A stretch of 64,000 nucleotides of DNA. Origin: Molossus alvarezi (taxonomy: Eukaryota; Chordata; Mammalia; Chiroptera; Molossidae). The notes under the pieces are model-generated. The model worked only from the letters and a program-made list of their open reading frames with translations, was not told where the DNA came from and ran no database searches. A program made the translations under genes and the position numbers. The stretch spans positions 57,467,596 through 57,531,595 of the forward strand of contig CM073889.1 of NCBI GenBank assembly GCA_037176705.1, read 5' to 3'. This document shows, piece by piece, positions 24,295-34,980 of the stretch (its first letter is position 1; every line of letters begins with the position of its first letter).

Positions 24295-24485
24295 AACCCA
24301 AATGCCCTGTGAACATTAACTCAATCCTCAAAATAACCCACAGATACTATTCCTGTCCTTCCACCTATCGATGGAGAAACTGAGGGTCATAGAGGCTAGG
24401 AATTGGCCAAGATTACACAGCAAAGTAGTTTAACCCCAGGCAGCAAGCCCCAGGGGCCATGCCCCAACCATTCTGCCTGCCTAGC
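24295..24485 (+). repeat. MIR SINE remnant
   Basis: In MIR order the stretch shows attaactcaatcctcaaa, gatggagaaactgagg, ttacacagcaaagtag and a GCC-rich end. It is an old mammalian-wide repeat. Confidence 0.65.
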
Positions 24486-24890
24486 CTGTCTTGGTCAGCA
24501 GAGGGAAATAGGTAGCGAACTACATGTCACTGGCAGCATTTAACAGCCTTCATCAGGGATGCTGCATCTTGGACAGGAAAACAGGCAGTGTAATTTGGTG
24601 GTTGCCTCTCAGCCCAGCAGGGAGCTGCTACAGTGGCTGCCACATCTTTGGTAGTATGTCTAGCCCCCCCTCACAGACACACAGGGTGATGTTTTAGGTC
24701 TTAATTAAATGGAGAAGAGTATAACTAATAAGCAGCCAGCTGGCTGCCCCAGCTTCCTGGCTCTCTACCCCAGTGACTCATGCACACAGAGGTCCCAGAT
24801 GCAGAAAGCATGCAAAAAGACTTTCCAGGCTGATCAGTGCTGGTCCCAGGCTCCTGGGACTTCCAGTTCTATGTTGAATAAGAGTGGTGA

Positions 24891-25100
24891 GCTCAGCCAG
24901 TGTGGTTCAGTTGTTGAGTGTCGACCCATACACCAAGAGGTCACTGGTTTAATTCCTGGTCAGGGCACATGCCCAGGTTGTGGGCCAAATCCACAGTGGG
25001 GGGCATGCAGGAGGAGGCCAAACAATGTTCTCTCTCATTGATGTTTTTCTGTCTCTCTCTCCGTTCCTTCCTCTCTAAAATTAATAAAGATTAAAACGAA
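24891..25100 (+). mobile_element. Ves-type SINE, sense, host of the HAL1
   Basis: The head is gctcagccagtgtggttcag, followed by a tRNA-like body, the CT-rich stretch and an A-rich tail (attaataaagattaaaac). It inserted into L1-4: agagtggtga precedes it at 24881-24890, and agagtgatga follows after the HAL1 at 27320-27329. The HAL1 later landed in its tail. Confidence 0.88.
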
Positions 25101-25464
25101 TTTTTTTTTTCAAATCTTTATTTTTGGATGTAAAATGTATTACAGATGTTCCACATTTTTCCCCCATTGACCCCCTCCTCCCCACTCCCGCCCCCCTCCC
25201 ACCTTTTCCCACACTATTGTCTGTGTCCATTGGTTATGCATATAAGTTCTTTGGTTTATTTCTTCCCACCCCCCCAACCCCTTTCCCTTTGAGGTTTGTC
25301 AGTCTAGCAATGAATTTGTGCTTCTTAATCCCTTCACCTTTTTCACCCATTCCCCCAACCCCCTTCCCAACTGGCAACGAACAAAATGTTCTCTGTATCT
25401 ATGAGAATGTTTCTGTTCTTCCTGTTCATTTTGTTTGTAGATTCCATTGTTGATAGATATGTAT

Positions 25465-26406
25465 TCATTGCCATTTTGTTTGTTCATACATTTTATCTTT
25501 TTCTTCAAGAAGACCCTTCATCATTTCATATAATAACGGTTTGGTAGTGATGAACTCCTTTAACTTTTTCTTGTCTGGGAAAGTTTTTATATGTCCATCA
25601 ATTCTAAATGACAGCTTTGCAGGATAGAGTAATTTTGGTTGTAGGTTCTTGGTTTTCATCACTCTGAATATTTCTTGCCACTCCCTTCTGACCTGCAAAG
25701 TTTCTTTTGAGAAATCAGCTGACAGCCTAATGGGTACTCCCTTGTAGGTAACTAGCTGCCTTTCTCTTGCTGCTTTTAATATTCTCTCTTTGTCTTGAAC
25801 CTTTTGCATTTTGATGATGATGTGTCTTGGTGTGTGCCTCTTGGGGTTCATCTCGTTTGGGACTCTCTGTGCTTCCTGGACTTGTATGTCTGTTTCCTTC
25901 ACCAAGTTAGGAAAGTTTTCTGCCATTATTGTTTCAAACAGGTTTTCGATTTCTTGTTCTCTCTCTTCTCCTTCGGGCACCCCCAAGATGCGAATGTTGG
26001 CATGCTTGAAGTTGTTCCAGAGCCTCCTTACACTATCCTCATTTTTTTGGATTCTTTTTTCTTTTTGCTGTTCTGATTGGGGATTTTTTGCTTCCTTATA
26101 TTCCAAATCGATGGTTTGCTCCTTGGATTTACATACTCTATTATTGAAGCTGTGTAAATTATTCTTTATTTCAGTTAATGCCTCCTTCAATTCTAACTGT
26201 GTATCCATGATTTCTAACTGGTCCTTTTTTATGCTCTTGAGGCCCTCCCTAAGTTCACTGAGGTTCTCACTAAGTTCATTGAGCATCCTTATAAGCACTA
26301 TTTTGAACTCAGTATCTGTTAGGTTGCTTATCTCCCTTTCGCTTAGTTCTTTTATTGGGGTTTTGTTCTGTTCTTTCATTTGGGACCTGTTTCTTTGTCT
26401 CCTCAT
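25465..26406 (-). CDS. HAL1 ORF1p, intact L1-type RNA-binding protein (313 aa)
   Basis: This is an uninterrupted ORF with the usual L1 ORF1p order. A basic N-terminus (MRRQRNRSQMKEQ) leads into a long coiled coil at about residues 35-125. An RRM-like domain begins near NIRILGVPEGEE (137-148), and the C-terminal nucleic-acid-binding domain has VTYKG (219-223), RLSADFS (227-233) and RREWQ (240-244). Length fits the family: human ORF1p is 338 aa and the ORF1 of L1-B here is 300 codons. ORF1p trimers coat the RNA and act as chaperones in the retrotransposition particle. The start chosen is the first ATG, directly at the conserved basic N-terminus. Every other ORF1 in the window is broken, so this is the best-preserved protein here. 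Whether it is expressed is unknown. Confidence 0.88.
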   Translation of the reverse strand: MRRQRNRSQMKEQNKTPIKELSEREISNLTDTEFKIVLIRMLNELSENLSELREGLKSIKKDQLEIMDTQLELKEALTEIKNNLHSFNNRVCKSKEQTIDLEYKEAKNPQSEQQKEKRIQKNEDSVRRLWNNFKHANIRILGVPEGEEREQEIENLFETIMAENFPNLVKETDIQVQEAQRVPNEMNPKRHTPRHIIIKMQKVQDKERILKAARERQLVTYKGVPIRLSADFSKETLQVRREWQEIFRVMKTKNLQPKLLYPAKLSFRIDGHIKTFPDKKKLKEFITTKPLLYEMMKGLLEEKDKMYEQTKWQ

Positions 26407-27302
26407 TTTGGCTGCCTTCCTGTGTTTGTTTCTGTGTATTACTTAATGAGAGGTATGGGGCTCGCTGAGACCTGATGCTGCTTGTTTGAAAGAATTTAGG
26501 AAAAACCTGAAGCAGGATCCAAGACCGGCCAATCCTATGGTTAAGCAAGTGGCAACAGGTTGGGTGGGCTTGAAAGTTGTTTGGGGCAGGGCGGGGCCTC
26601 AGGGAGTCAGCAGGGCGGGGTTACCAGTGTGAGCCAGGTTGCTGGAGTCCCAGATATGGCTTCTGTCTGCCGTACCCGGGAAGGGCTCACCAAAGGAACA
26701 AAGGCCTCTTACAGGACGTTTGTCCCCGAGGAAGCCCCTTCTCCAGCCCTCGCTCCAGTGCCAAACAGCTCAGTTCTTCCCTGTATGTCTCTGGCGCCCC
26801 TCGAGCTGCCTCCCCTCCGAGCATAGAGGGAGAGAGTCCGATAAGTCCGTGCGCCGGCCCTTTAGGGAGCTGCCTGGAGCTCCAGCCAAGTCAGCTTCCC
26901 TGAGCCTCAGTTTCCACTGGTTTTTCCAGCCAGAAGTTATGGGGACTTATCTTCCTGGCACTGGAACCCTGGACAGGGAACCTGGTGTGGGACAGGGACC
27001 CCTCAGTCCTCAGGAAGAACCTTCCCAGCCTCGGGAGCCTCCTGATTTTTATCCACCACACTTGGGTGTGGGACCAGCCTATCTCGCCGCGCCGCCGCCA
27101 CCCCTCGCGCCACCGCCCATCCTACCAGTCTGGATGTAGCTGCTTTTTTTTTTTTTTAATTCTGTAGTTGTATGACTTCCATTCAGCTTGATTTCAGGCG
27201 GTTTTGAATGATGGTTGTTGTGTAGTTTAGTTGTAACTTTGATGTGGTTGTGAGAGGACACGATACAGTGTTTACCTACGCCACCATCTTGACCGGAAGT
27301 CC
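26407..27302 (-). promoter_or_regulatory. HAL1 5'UTR / internal promoter region, CpG-rich
   Basis: The 0.9-kb leader holds many CpG dinucleotides, densest at 27085-27120 (gccgcgccgccgccacc) and 26830-26860. Its first 15 bases in HAL1 sense contain caagatgg, a YY1-like site of the kind known near the start of human L1. Retained CpGs suggest either youth or lack of methylation-driven decay. Promoter activity is inferred from L1 biology. Confidence 0.6.
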
Positions 27303-27317
27303 AAAACAAATTTTTTT

Positions 27318-29254
27318 AAAGAGTGATGAACGTGGACACCCCTGTCTTGTTCCTGTTCTTAGGGAAAATGCTTTTAGTTTTTGCCAACTGAGTATGATGT
27401 TGGCTGTAAGTTTATCATATAAGGCCTTTATTATGTTGAGGTATGATCCCTCTATTGTCACTTTGCTGAGAATTTTTATCAAAAAAGCGTGCTGGATTTT
27501 GTTGAATGCTTTCTCTCTGTCTATTGATGTGATCATATTACTTTTATCTTTCAGTTTGTTTATGTAATGTATCACACTTAATGATTTACATCCCTGGAAT
27601 AAATATCACTTGTTCATGGTGTATGATCATTTTAATGTATTGCTGGATCCAATTTGTAAATGTTTCATTGAGGGTTGTAGCATCTATGTTCATCAGGAAT
27701 ATTGGCCTATAATTCTCTTTCTTTGTAGTCTCTTTATCTGCTTTTGGAATTTGGATAATGTTGACATCACAAAAAGGGCTTGCAAGTCTTCCTTCCTCTT
27801 GCATTTTTTGGAATAGTTTGAAAAAGGTACTAGTTCTTCTTTGAATGTTTGATAACACTTACCTATAAATCCTTCAAGACCAGGACTTTTGTTTACTGAG
27901 AGTTTATTGATTATTGCTTTGATGTTATTAATTGTTATTGATCTATTCAGGTTTTCTGATTCCTCCTGTTTAAGCTTTGGAAGATTGTATGTTTCTAAGA
28001 ATTTGTTTGTTTCACCTAGTTTGTCAAATTTATGAGTATTTTCTTACAATCCTTTGTACTTCTGTGGTGGCTTTTTTGTTTCTGATTTTATTTATTTGTG
28101 TCCTCTCTTTTTGTTTCTTGGTGAGTCTGGTTAAAGGTCCATCAATCTTGTTTATCTTTTCAAAGAACCAGCTCTTGGTTTCATTGATCTTTCATTGTTG
28201 TTGTTGTGGTTGTTTTGTTTTTAGTCTCTGTGCCATTTATTTTCAGTCTGATCTTTATCATTTCCTTTTATCTACATACTCTGAACTTTTCTTATTGTTT
28301 TCTAATTCTTTAAGCTATAGGGTTAAATAGTTAATTAGAATTTTTTCTTTTTTCTTGAGGAAGGCCTGTAGTGTTGTAAACTTCTCTCTCAGAACTGCTT
28401 TTTCTGTGTCCCATTTATTTTGTGTTATTGTGTGTTCATTTTCATTTGTTTCCAAGAAGTTTTTTTATTTCTGCCTTGATCTCATTGGTAACCTATTCAT
28501 TCTTTAATAGCATGCTATTTGGCCTTCATGAGTTTGTATGTTTTTGAGTGTTTTTATTGCAATTGATTTCTAGTTTCATGCCATTGTGATCTGAGAAGAC
28601 GCTTGATATAATTTCAATCTTCTCGAACTTCTAGAGACTTATTTTGTGTCCTAACATGTGGTCTATCTTTGAGAATGTCCCAAGTGCACTGAGGATGTAT
28701 ATTCTGCAGTTTTTGTGGGAAGTATTCTGTAAATGTCAAGTAAATCTATTTGATCTAGTGTGTCATTTAGGGTTGCTGTTTTCTTGTTGACTGTTTTGTC
28801 TAGAGAATCTATCCAGTGATGTCAGTGGGGTGTTAAAGTCTCCAACTATGACTGTTTTGCTGTTCATCTCTCTTTTAAGTCCTCCAAGAGTTTTTTTTTT
28901 TTTAAGATATTAAGGTGTTCCTATATGGGGTGCATATATGTTTACCATGGTTATATTCTCTTGTTGTATTGATCCTTTTAGTATTATGTAGTGGCTCTCT
29001 TGTCTCCTGTTATGGCCTTCATTTTGTAGTCCACTTTGTCAGACATGAGAATTGCTACCCCAGCTCTTTTTTCTTTTCCATTTGCATTGAAAATGTTATT
29101 CATCCCTTCACTTTTGTTCTAAGGTGGTCTCTTATAGACAGCATATATATGGGTCATGTTTTCTTACCCATTCAGCTACCCTATGTTTTATGATTGGAGT
29201 ATTTAAGCCATTTACATGTACTGTTATTATTGATAGGTATTTATTTATTGCCAT
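27318..29254 (-). pseudogene. L1 ORF2p remnant of L1-4
   Basis: Reverse-strand ORF2 from its start codon near 29252-29254, through endonuclease and into reverse transcriptase. Open pieces are short (99 codons at 27276-27575, 90 at 27586-27858). It is frame-broken throughout, and the C-terminal part is absent from this locus. Confidence 0.8.
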
Positions 29255-29300
29255 TTTTATTCTTTATGCTTGTGTTTCTGTCTTGCTCTCTCTCCATAGG

Positions 29301-29301
29301 G

Positions 29302-29372
<71 letters not shown>
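29301..29372. repeat. (GT)n(TA)n compound microsatellite
   Basis: About 14 GT units are followed by about 21 TA units, between ORF1 and ORF2 of L1-4. Confidence 0.95.
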
Positions 29373-29373
<1 letters not shown>

Positions 29374-29440
29374 CTTCTTCTTACAACAGTCCCTTCAGCA
29401 TGTCTTGCAGTATTGATTTGGTGGTAATAAAATCCTGAGG

Positions 29441-29441
29441 T

Positions 29442-29478
<37 letters not shown>
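29441..29478. repeat. (GT)n microsatellite
   Basis: A second GT run lies at the ORF1 end of L1-4, 70 bp from the first. Confidence 0.93.
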
Positions 29479-29479
<1 letters not shown>

Positions 29480-30080
29480 GCTCTTTATTTCACCATCAAT
29501 TTTTAATGACAGCCTTGCTGTTAGAATAGTCTTGGATTCAGACCCTTGCCTTGCATTACTTTGTATACTTCATGCCACTCTCTTCTGGCCTAAAATGCTT
29601 CTATTAAGAAATCAGCTGACAGTCTAATAGGAGCTCCCTTATGGATAACTTTCTGTCTCTCTTTAGTTGCCTTTAAGATTCTTTCATCTTTAACATTTGC
29701 CATTTTTATTATGATGTATCTAGGTGTGGGTCTTTTGGGGTTCATCTTGATTGGGACTCTCTGTGTTTCCTGGATTTGTGAGACTTTTTTCTTCACCTGG
29801 TGGGGGAAGTTTTCTGTCATTATTTCTTTAAACAGGTTCTCTGTTCCTTGCTCAGCTTCTTCTCCTTCTGGTACCCCTATGATGTGGATTTTGTTACATT
29901 TCATATTGTTCCATGATCTTTTAAAGTATCCTCTTGCTTTTGCTTTTGCTTTTTCTTTTTCTTTTTCTTTTTCATTTTCATTCACTGCTCTGTTTGGGTG
30001 TTTTTTCCTACATTGTCTTCTAATTCACTATTAGGTCCTCAGCTTCTTCCAATCTATCATTTATTCTTTTCAGGGTATTC

Positions 30081-30290
30081 TCTCTCTCTTTTTTTTAAAA
30101 TATGTTTTTATTGATTGTTTAGAGAGAAAACAAAGGGAGAGAGAGATAGAAACATTGATGTGAGAAAGAAACATCAATATACTGCCTCCTACAGGGCCCC
30201 TCACTAGGGATCAAGCCTGCGACCAGGCCTTGTGCCCCGACCAGGAATCAAACTGAGTTCTCTCAATCCACTGAGCCACACTGGCCAAGC
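30081..30290 (-). mobile_element. Ves-type SINE, antisense
   Basis: A reverse SINE with the T-rich tail, agagatagaaacattgatg and the reversed head (actggccaagc). The target duplication is ttcagggtatt before and ttccagggtatt after (about 30069-30079 and 30293-30304). Confidence 0.88.
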
Positions 30291-31026
30291 AATTCCAGGG
30301 TATTTATATTTCAGCTATGTTTTCTTCATTTCTGATTGATTTTTATTCATGGTTTTGATATTATTTTTAATGCTGCTGTCTTTCTTACTGAGTTTCTTAC
30401 AGTTCCCATTTAGTTGTATGAGTATCCTTGTAACCATTACTATGAACTCTATCAGACAAATTTCTTGCCTCCATTTCATTTAATTCTGATTCTGGTGATT
30501 CCCCCTTTCCTTTCATTTGAGGTACTTTTCTTTGTCTCCCCATTTTTAGCAGTCTGGTTGTCCTGAAATGCCAGGTCAGGCACATGGGGTCATGGCAGCA
30601 GGTTCATGCTTTTGATGGTGTCAGGTCACTGTGGCAGGACTGGTATTCCTGGGGTAATGTGTCAGGCATGCTGGGTCATGGGGGCAAGTCTATGCATCCT
30701 GGGTGTCAGGTTGTGGCAGCAGTGGGTCAGACTGTCTGTCTGTGGCCTCAGGGTGCTGGCTGCTCCCTGAAGCCGCTTTCTAAGGAGGACCTGGAGGATA
30801 TTCCAAAATTATGTGCTCTCCAGTCCCAAACAGAGAAGTTCCTAGCTGAGCAGCATGCAGCAGCAGCCAGGAACTCCCCTGCCAGGAGCACCGAACCACC
30901 CGCCCTGAGTTCCTGCACCAACAGACAGATGCCCTCCTACACATACTCTCTCTCACACATGCTCACCACTGACACTCTCACCCTCACTCCAGTCCTGCCC
31001 ACCATCATGTTGGTTCTTTCTGCTAA

Positions 31027-31061
31027 GTTTTAGGGAGCAGAAGGAAGGGAGGTCAGGGGAT

Positions 31062-31130
<69 letters not shown>

Positions 31131-31289
31131 TTGATGTGAGAAAGACACAGCAATTGGTTGCCTCTGCATGTGTTCCAAGTGAGGTGGGGATCAAACCCGC
31201 AACCTAGGCACATGCCTTTGACTGGGAATCAAATCTGCAACCCTTTGGTACATGGGCTTGCATTCTAACCACTTATCCACACCAGCCAG
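31027..31289 (-). mobile_element. Ves-type SINE, antisense, with expanded (GA)n
   Basis: A reverse SINE at the 5' end of L1-4. Its CT-rich tail region has expanded into a GA microsatellite of about 65 bases (31064-31127). The body reads aaacattgatgtgagaaag and it ends in the reversed head accagccagggc. Confidence 0.88.
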
Positions 31290-31554
31290 GGCCCTGTGTA
31301 GGATGTTTTTACTGGTGTTGTCTCTCCCACTCTCGCATGACCCACACAGGAACAGTTATTCTTTTCTGTGTCATTTAATGAGCAATTTGGGGGATGCTGA
31401 CCCATGCAAGGCTGCTCAGTCAGGAATTATCTACCCAGCAGTCCTTACCACAGGCTCCTGTGGAAATCACAGTCCCTCCCCACAGTGTCGTGGAGCAGTG
31501 ACTCTCTGCTTCCTCATAGAAAATTAAGTGAGCAGTATTCTACCTCCATGGGGA
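31290..31554. other. Unassigned DNA
   Basis: No repeat or coding signal was recognised. Confidence 0.4.
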
Positions 31555-31965
31555 AGGATCTAAAGACACCATGGATTCACTCACTCCACAAAGATCTGTG
31601 GAGCACCTACTGTGTCAGGCATAGTTTAGGAGCTAGGGCTACAGTCATGAATCAGACACAGTCCCTCTCCTCTTAGAGCTGATAAACCTGTGGAGAGAGG
31701 CAGACAAGAAATAAGTAAACCAAAATACTTATCAGGATAATTACAGGTTGTGATGCATAATATAAAAACAGCCGGACAGGTGATGTAATAATAGAGAAAG
31801 ACTGTTGGGTGGGGTTCCTTAGAGGGTTAATCAGAGAGAAGGAGATTTTGGGGCTACAACCTAAAGGATAAGCAGGGGCTCATATAGAGAAAGTGTTCTG
31901 GGCAGAGGGAATAGCTAATGCAAAGGCTCTGAGGACTCCAGAAAAAAGAGGCCCATGTAGCTGGG
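31555..31965 (+). repeat. Ancient interspersed repeat, L2/MIR-like
   Basis: Motifs tggagcacctactgtgtca, ggagctagggctacag, gagacagtccctctcc-like and gcaaaggctctgagga occur in the order seen in an old, common mammalian LINE-2-like repeat. The name is tentative. Confidence 0.4.
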
Positions 31966-33520
31966 GCAAAGTGGACCAAGGCCCATCCAAAATGAGTCAG
32001 AGTCCAATGGAGGGAGTTACACTAGGAAAGATGTTTTTATTCTCCATGATCAGTTGGCACTAGGCACACTACAAATGCACATTAACGCTCTCTCTGAATT
32101 CCTCTGGAACAATTTTCCACAGCACCTTCTCACCTCCTGAGTATGCTACTCTCCATTCTTTGGCTATGCCCTTACTACCTAGCCATCTCCTACAATGGGC
32201 CACACACTCACTTGCCTACACAGTTTCTTTCTCTAGCATCTTGCTTCACATTCCTCTGACTCTTCATCTATGAATTCTACTATTCACAACCCAGCTCTCA
32301 GCTTAGCACTCAGGAGATCTCACTTTATTCACACTTCCCACAAAAGCCCCTCCATGTAGGCTCACAACATCTCTCTGCCCACACACTTGCATGTCTCCCA
32401 TCCCTCCAACCCCTACCCCCAAGTAGACACTGAGAGGATGGAGCCTCTTCTCCTTGTGCCCCAGCCTCCCAGCACAGCCCCAAGGCTCTCCATCTAGCAG
32501 TGTCCTGGAAGCTATCAATGTGAATCTACCAGTTTCTTCCTGAATATAAATGAGAGTGTCAGGAAGAGTGACAGTTCTCCCTGGGCTTGATGTGATGCTG
32601 CTTCTTTGTCTGGATGAGATGACATCCCCCACCATACCAAGACCCAAACAGAAGGTCAGAGACCCTTGAAGTCCCCTTGGTGGGCAAGAAGAAGCTCATA
32701 CTCCCTTTAGCAGAAGGCTTGCTGGGAGAAATGTGGTTGGCAGATAGTCTGCAGCTCCTGTGCCTTCAGGATCCAGCATAGCTTCATGTGCAGGTCAAGG
32801 ACCAAGCATAGTGGGTACTGGAGTTGCCACTCTAGCCAAACCCAAGAGCCCCATGGGCAGTTTAAGCTCTGGGGCTCCCTACGAGCTTGACCAAGGTGTC
32901 TCCAGCATGCACTGTAGTCTGAAGCTCTTCCTCCCAGTCCTCCCTCCTACCCCCTCTCCTTTCTCAGATGTCAGCCCTGAACCTAGGCCAAGGCTTTCCG
33001 GTTGCTCCTGTTCTTACTTCATCCCTTCATTCTCCATGGTCATTTCCTCCATAAGCCTCTTGCATGTCTCATGACATCTCAGTGTCTCTTTGTTGGACAT
33101 CAGAATTGACACACTCCCGGACCCTGGCCAGACAAGCTTGGTTCTCTGATCTTGCTCAGTGACACTCCCTGTCTGTGCCCTTTGGACCACCTCTGCTATA
33201 CAGGAGGGAAATACAGTCCTGCTCAACCATGGTCCATGGCAGAACAAACTGATGGCCATATATCAAAAGGGCCTCCTTGGAAGAGTGCCTGAGTACTCCC
33301 CATCCTGAGGTGGTAACTATGAAAACAGGGCCGAGATCAACAGTGACTCATATGAGTATGAGATGCCTCAGTATCCAGCACCCACATCAGTACCAACCTC
33401 TGGCTCTACAGGCTGGCACACATTGCCAAGTGTGATGGTAGTGACACCCTCAACTCTCCCAAGCCCACCCAAGTTGCAGGCTCACTTACTCCCAAAGACC
33501 AGTTTTAAATCCTAAAATAC
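31966..33520. other. Unique-looking DNA, no gene recognised
   Basis: About 1.5 kb of balanced composition with overlapping ORFs of 80-114 codons on both strands. None has a recognisable domain, and no splice-framed exon can be defended. Confidence 0.45.
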
Positions 33521-33524
33521 AAGC

Positions 33525-33690
33525 ATGTGCTGAGCACTTATTAAGTACAGGCATTTCACCTGGGTACAAGTCACACATTGTGCCTTCTTAGAGGTGAGTC
33601 TCAGGAAGGCTATTGGACCTATCTAAAGACACACAGCTAGTGACAAAACTAGAATTCAGACTGAGTTTTCTAACTCCAGGTCCAGGATAT
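33525..33690 (+). repeat. MIR SINE remnant
   Basis: The stretch reads tgctgagcacttattaag, then agacacacagctagtgac and aactagaattcagactgag in MIR order. Confidence 0.65.
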
Positions 33691-33874
33691 TGGGGACCAT
33701 GGGGAGGCAAAGAAGCCACAGTAGGGTCTGACAGGCCTGGGTATAAAGCCAGGACACACTCTACTATAACAGTTACTGACACAATGTGTGGTGCTGACCC
33801 CTAAATAAAGATGAGGTTGGAGTAAGAATTCAGAGCCTTGAAACAGACTCCCATCAGATATAGGAATTCAACAT

Positions 33875-34090
33875 TCACACAGTAATCAAGACCAAATGAT
33901 GGTGAAGAAAAAAGTAATTTACAAAATGATGTTAAGTTATCTGGAAAAAAATTTTAGAGAAAAAAATCCATACTTTCTTTACACCATAGACTCAGTTAAA
34001 CTTTAGATAAATTAAAGATCTGACTATATGTGTTCCCATCATAGAAAATCTACTGAAAATGTAGTTGAAGCTTTGGAATATATTTGGAAA
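33875..34090 (+). mobile_element. Ancient L1 ORF2 fragment
   Basis: Decayed sequence similar to the end of ORF2 (tacaccatagactcagtt, attaaagatctgactatat). No frame survives. A run of nine to ten G follows near 34132. Confidence 0.45.
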
Positions 34091-34278
34091 TATTAACATC
34101 AAAGATCATATAGGTAACTGTACAAATGTCTGGGGGGGGGCAGAAAGAAACGCAGCTAGTGGCTAACTAGGGTCAAATGTTTCACCTTTTTCAAAATCAA
34201 AGAGCTGAAAATAAAATAATCAGAATAATGATGCTTTATACCTATTGAATTAGTGAAAGTTAAAATTGAAATAAGTTT

Positions 34279-34500
34279 CCCTGGCTGGGGACTCAATTTG
34301 TTGGGGTACTGTCCTGCACACCAGAAAGTTGCAGGTTTGATTCCCAGTCAGGGCACATACCTAGGTTGCAAGTTGGATCCCAGTCAGAGCAGAGCAGGTA
34401 CAGGAGGCAAACCATTGATATTTGTCTCTCACATTGATGTTTCTCTCTCTCTCTAAAAATCAAAAAACGTATTCTCAAGTGAGGATTTAAAAATACATCA
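34279..34500 (+). mobile_element. Ves-type SINE, sense
   Basis: The head is ccctggctggggactcaattt, with B-box-like ggtttgattcccagtcaggg, then the CT-rich end and cttctcaagtgaggattt-like terminus near 34487. It is diverged from the younger copies. Confidence 0.8.
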
Positions 34501-34604
34501 AAATAAATGCTGCCAAGGCTGCCCAGCAAGGGTGCACACACCCAAACTCCTCCCCCATGCTCACAGCCATGGAAACCAGCACTATCTTAATGAAGACGGA
34601 TTTT

Positions 34605-34859
34605 TTTTTTATCCTCACCCAAGGACATTTTTTCATTTTTTTGTTCAGATAGAGTGGGAGGGAGAGAGAGGAAGAGAGAGAGAGAGAGAGAGAGAGAAAC
34701 ATCGATGTGAAAGTTACAAATCGAGTGGCTGCCACCCACATGACCAACCAGGGCTGGGGACAAACTGCAACCGAAGTATGTGCCCTTAGTGGGAACCGAA
34801 CCAGGGTCTCTCTAGACCACAGGCCGACGCTCTAACCGCTGAGCAAAACTGGCCAGGAC
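34605..34859 (-). mobile_element. Ves-type SINE, antisense
   Basis: A reverse SINE of the gccctggccagttt type with an expanded GA tract (34670-34695). The target duplication atgaagac(g/a)gatttt lies at 34590-34604 and 34860-34874. Confidence 0.92.
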
Positions 34860-34874
34860 ATGAAGACAGATTTT

Positions 34875-34980
34875 GATTGCACATGTCAGAGCCCTAGATC
34901 TGGTCATCCCACTATGGGAATTTATCCTCAGAAAACAATGCAAAAGAAGTGAAAAAAGCCATGAACAAGAATATATTGGT
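34875..34980 (+). mobile_element. Ancient L1 ORF2 fragment
   Basis: The phrase atcccactatgggaatttat corresponds to the VIPLLGIY line of ORF2 in old L1. It is a short remnant interrupted by the SINE just upstream. Confidence 0.45.

Larger units (their letters stand above)
25108..27302 (-). mobile_element. Full-length HAL1 (half-L1) retrotransposon
   Basis: A complete 2.2-kb element on the minus strand: T-run tail and 3'UTR (25108-25464), one intact ORF1 (25465-26406), and a CpG-rich 5'UTR (26407-27302) whose L1-sense start is acttccggtcaagatggtgg. There is no ORF2, which defines HAL1, a family of L1 derivatives that carry ORF1 only. The flanks hold a 15-bp duplication with one mismatch, aaaacgaattttttt (25093-25107) and aaaacaaattttttt (27303-27317). 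Its 3'UTR is clearly similar to that of the young L1s (for example 4440-4600), which may allow mobilisation by L1 ORF2p. Confidence 0.9.
29380..30543 (-). pseudogene. L1 ORF1p remnant of L1-4 (SINE-interrupted)
   Basis: On the reverse strand the ORF starts at the ATG at 30541-30543 (MGRQRKVPQMKGK) and is split by the SINE at 30081-30290. The RRM and C-terminal lines are visible in the 131-codon piece 29590-29985 (IIGVPEGEEAEQG, RLSADF). A TTTTTC/TTTGC repeat at 29935-29980 expands the poly-basic linker. Confidence 0.8.
24856..31026 (-). mobile_element. LINE-1, antisense, split by SINE + HAL1, 'L1-4'
   Basis: An older L1 on the minus strand is seen as a short ORF2 piece (24856-24890) and then 27318-31026. 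The two pieces join in register at agagtggtga / agagtgatga. ORF2 covers 27318-29254, ORF1 about 29380-30543, and the 5'UTR 30544-31026; the L1-sense 5' end has acatgatggtgggcag and resembles that of L1-C. It lost its 3' portion at the left boundary, where no tail is seen. A SINE interrupts ORF1 (30081-30290). Confidence 0.8.

Noticed and set aside
25795..26446. Plus-strand ORFs of 93 and 211 codons
   Set aside because: Antisense shadows of the HAL1 ORF1; hydrophobic composition results from the complementary strand.
26639..27139. 166-codon Pro-rich ORF
   Set aside because: It lies antisense to the CpG-rich HAL1 leader and has no recognisable domain.
31966..33520. Exons of an unknown gene
   Set aside because: No conserved domain, no consistent frame and no defensible splice pattern; overlapping ORFs on both strands are of chance length.
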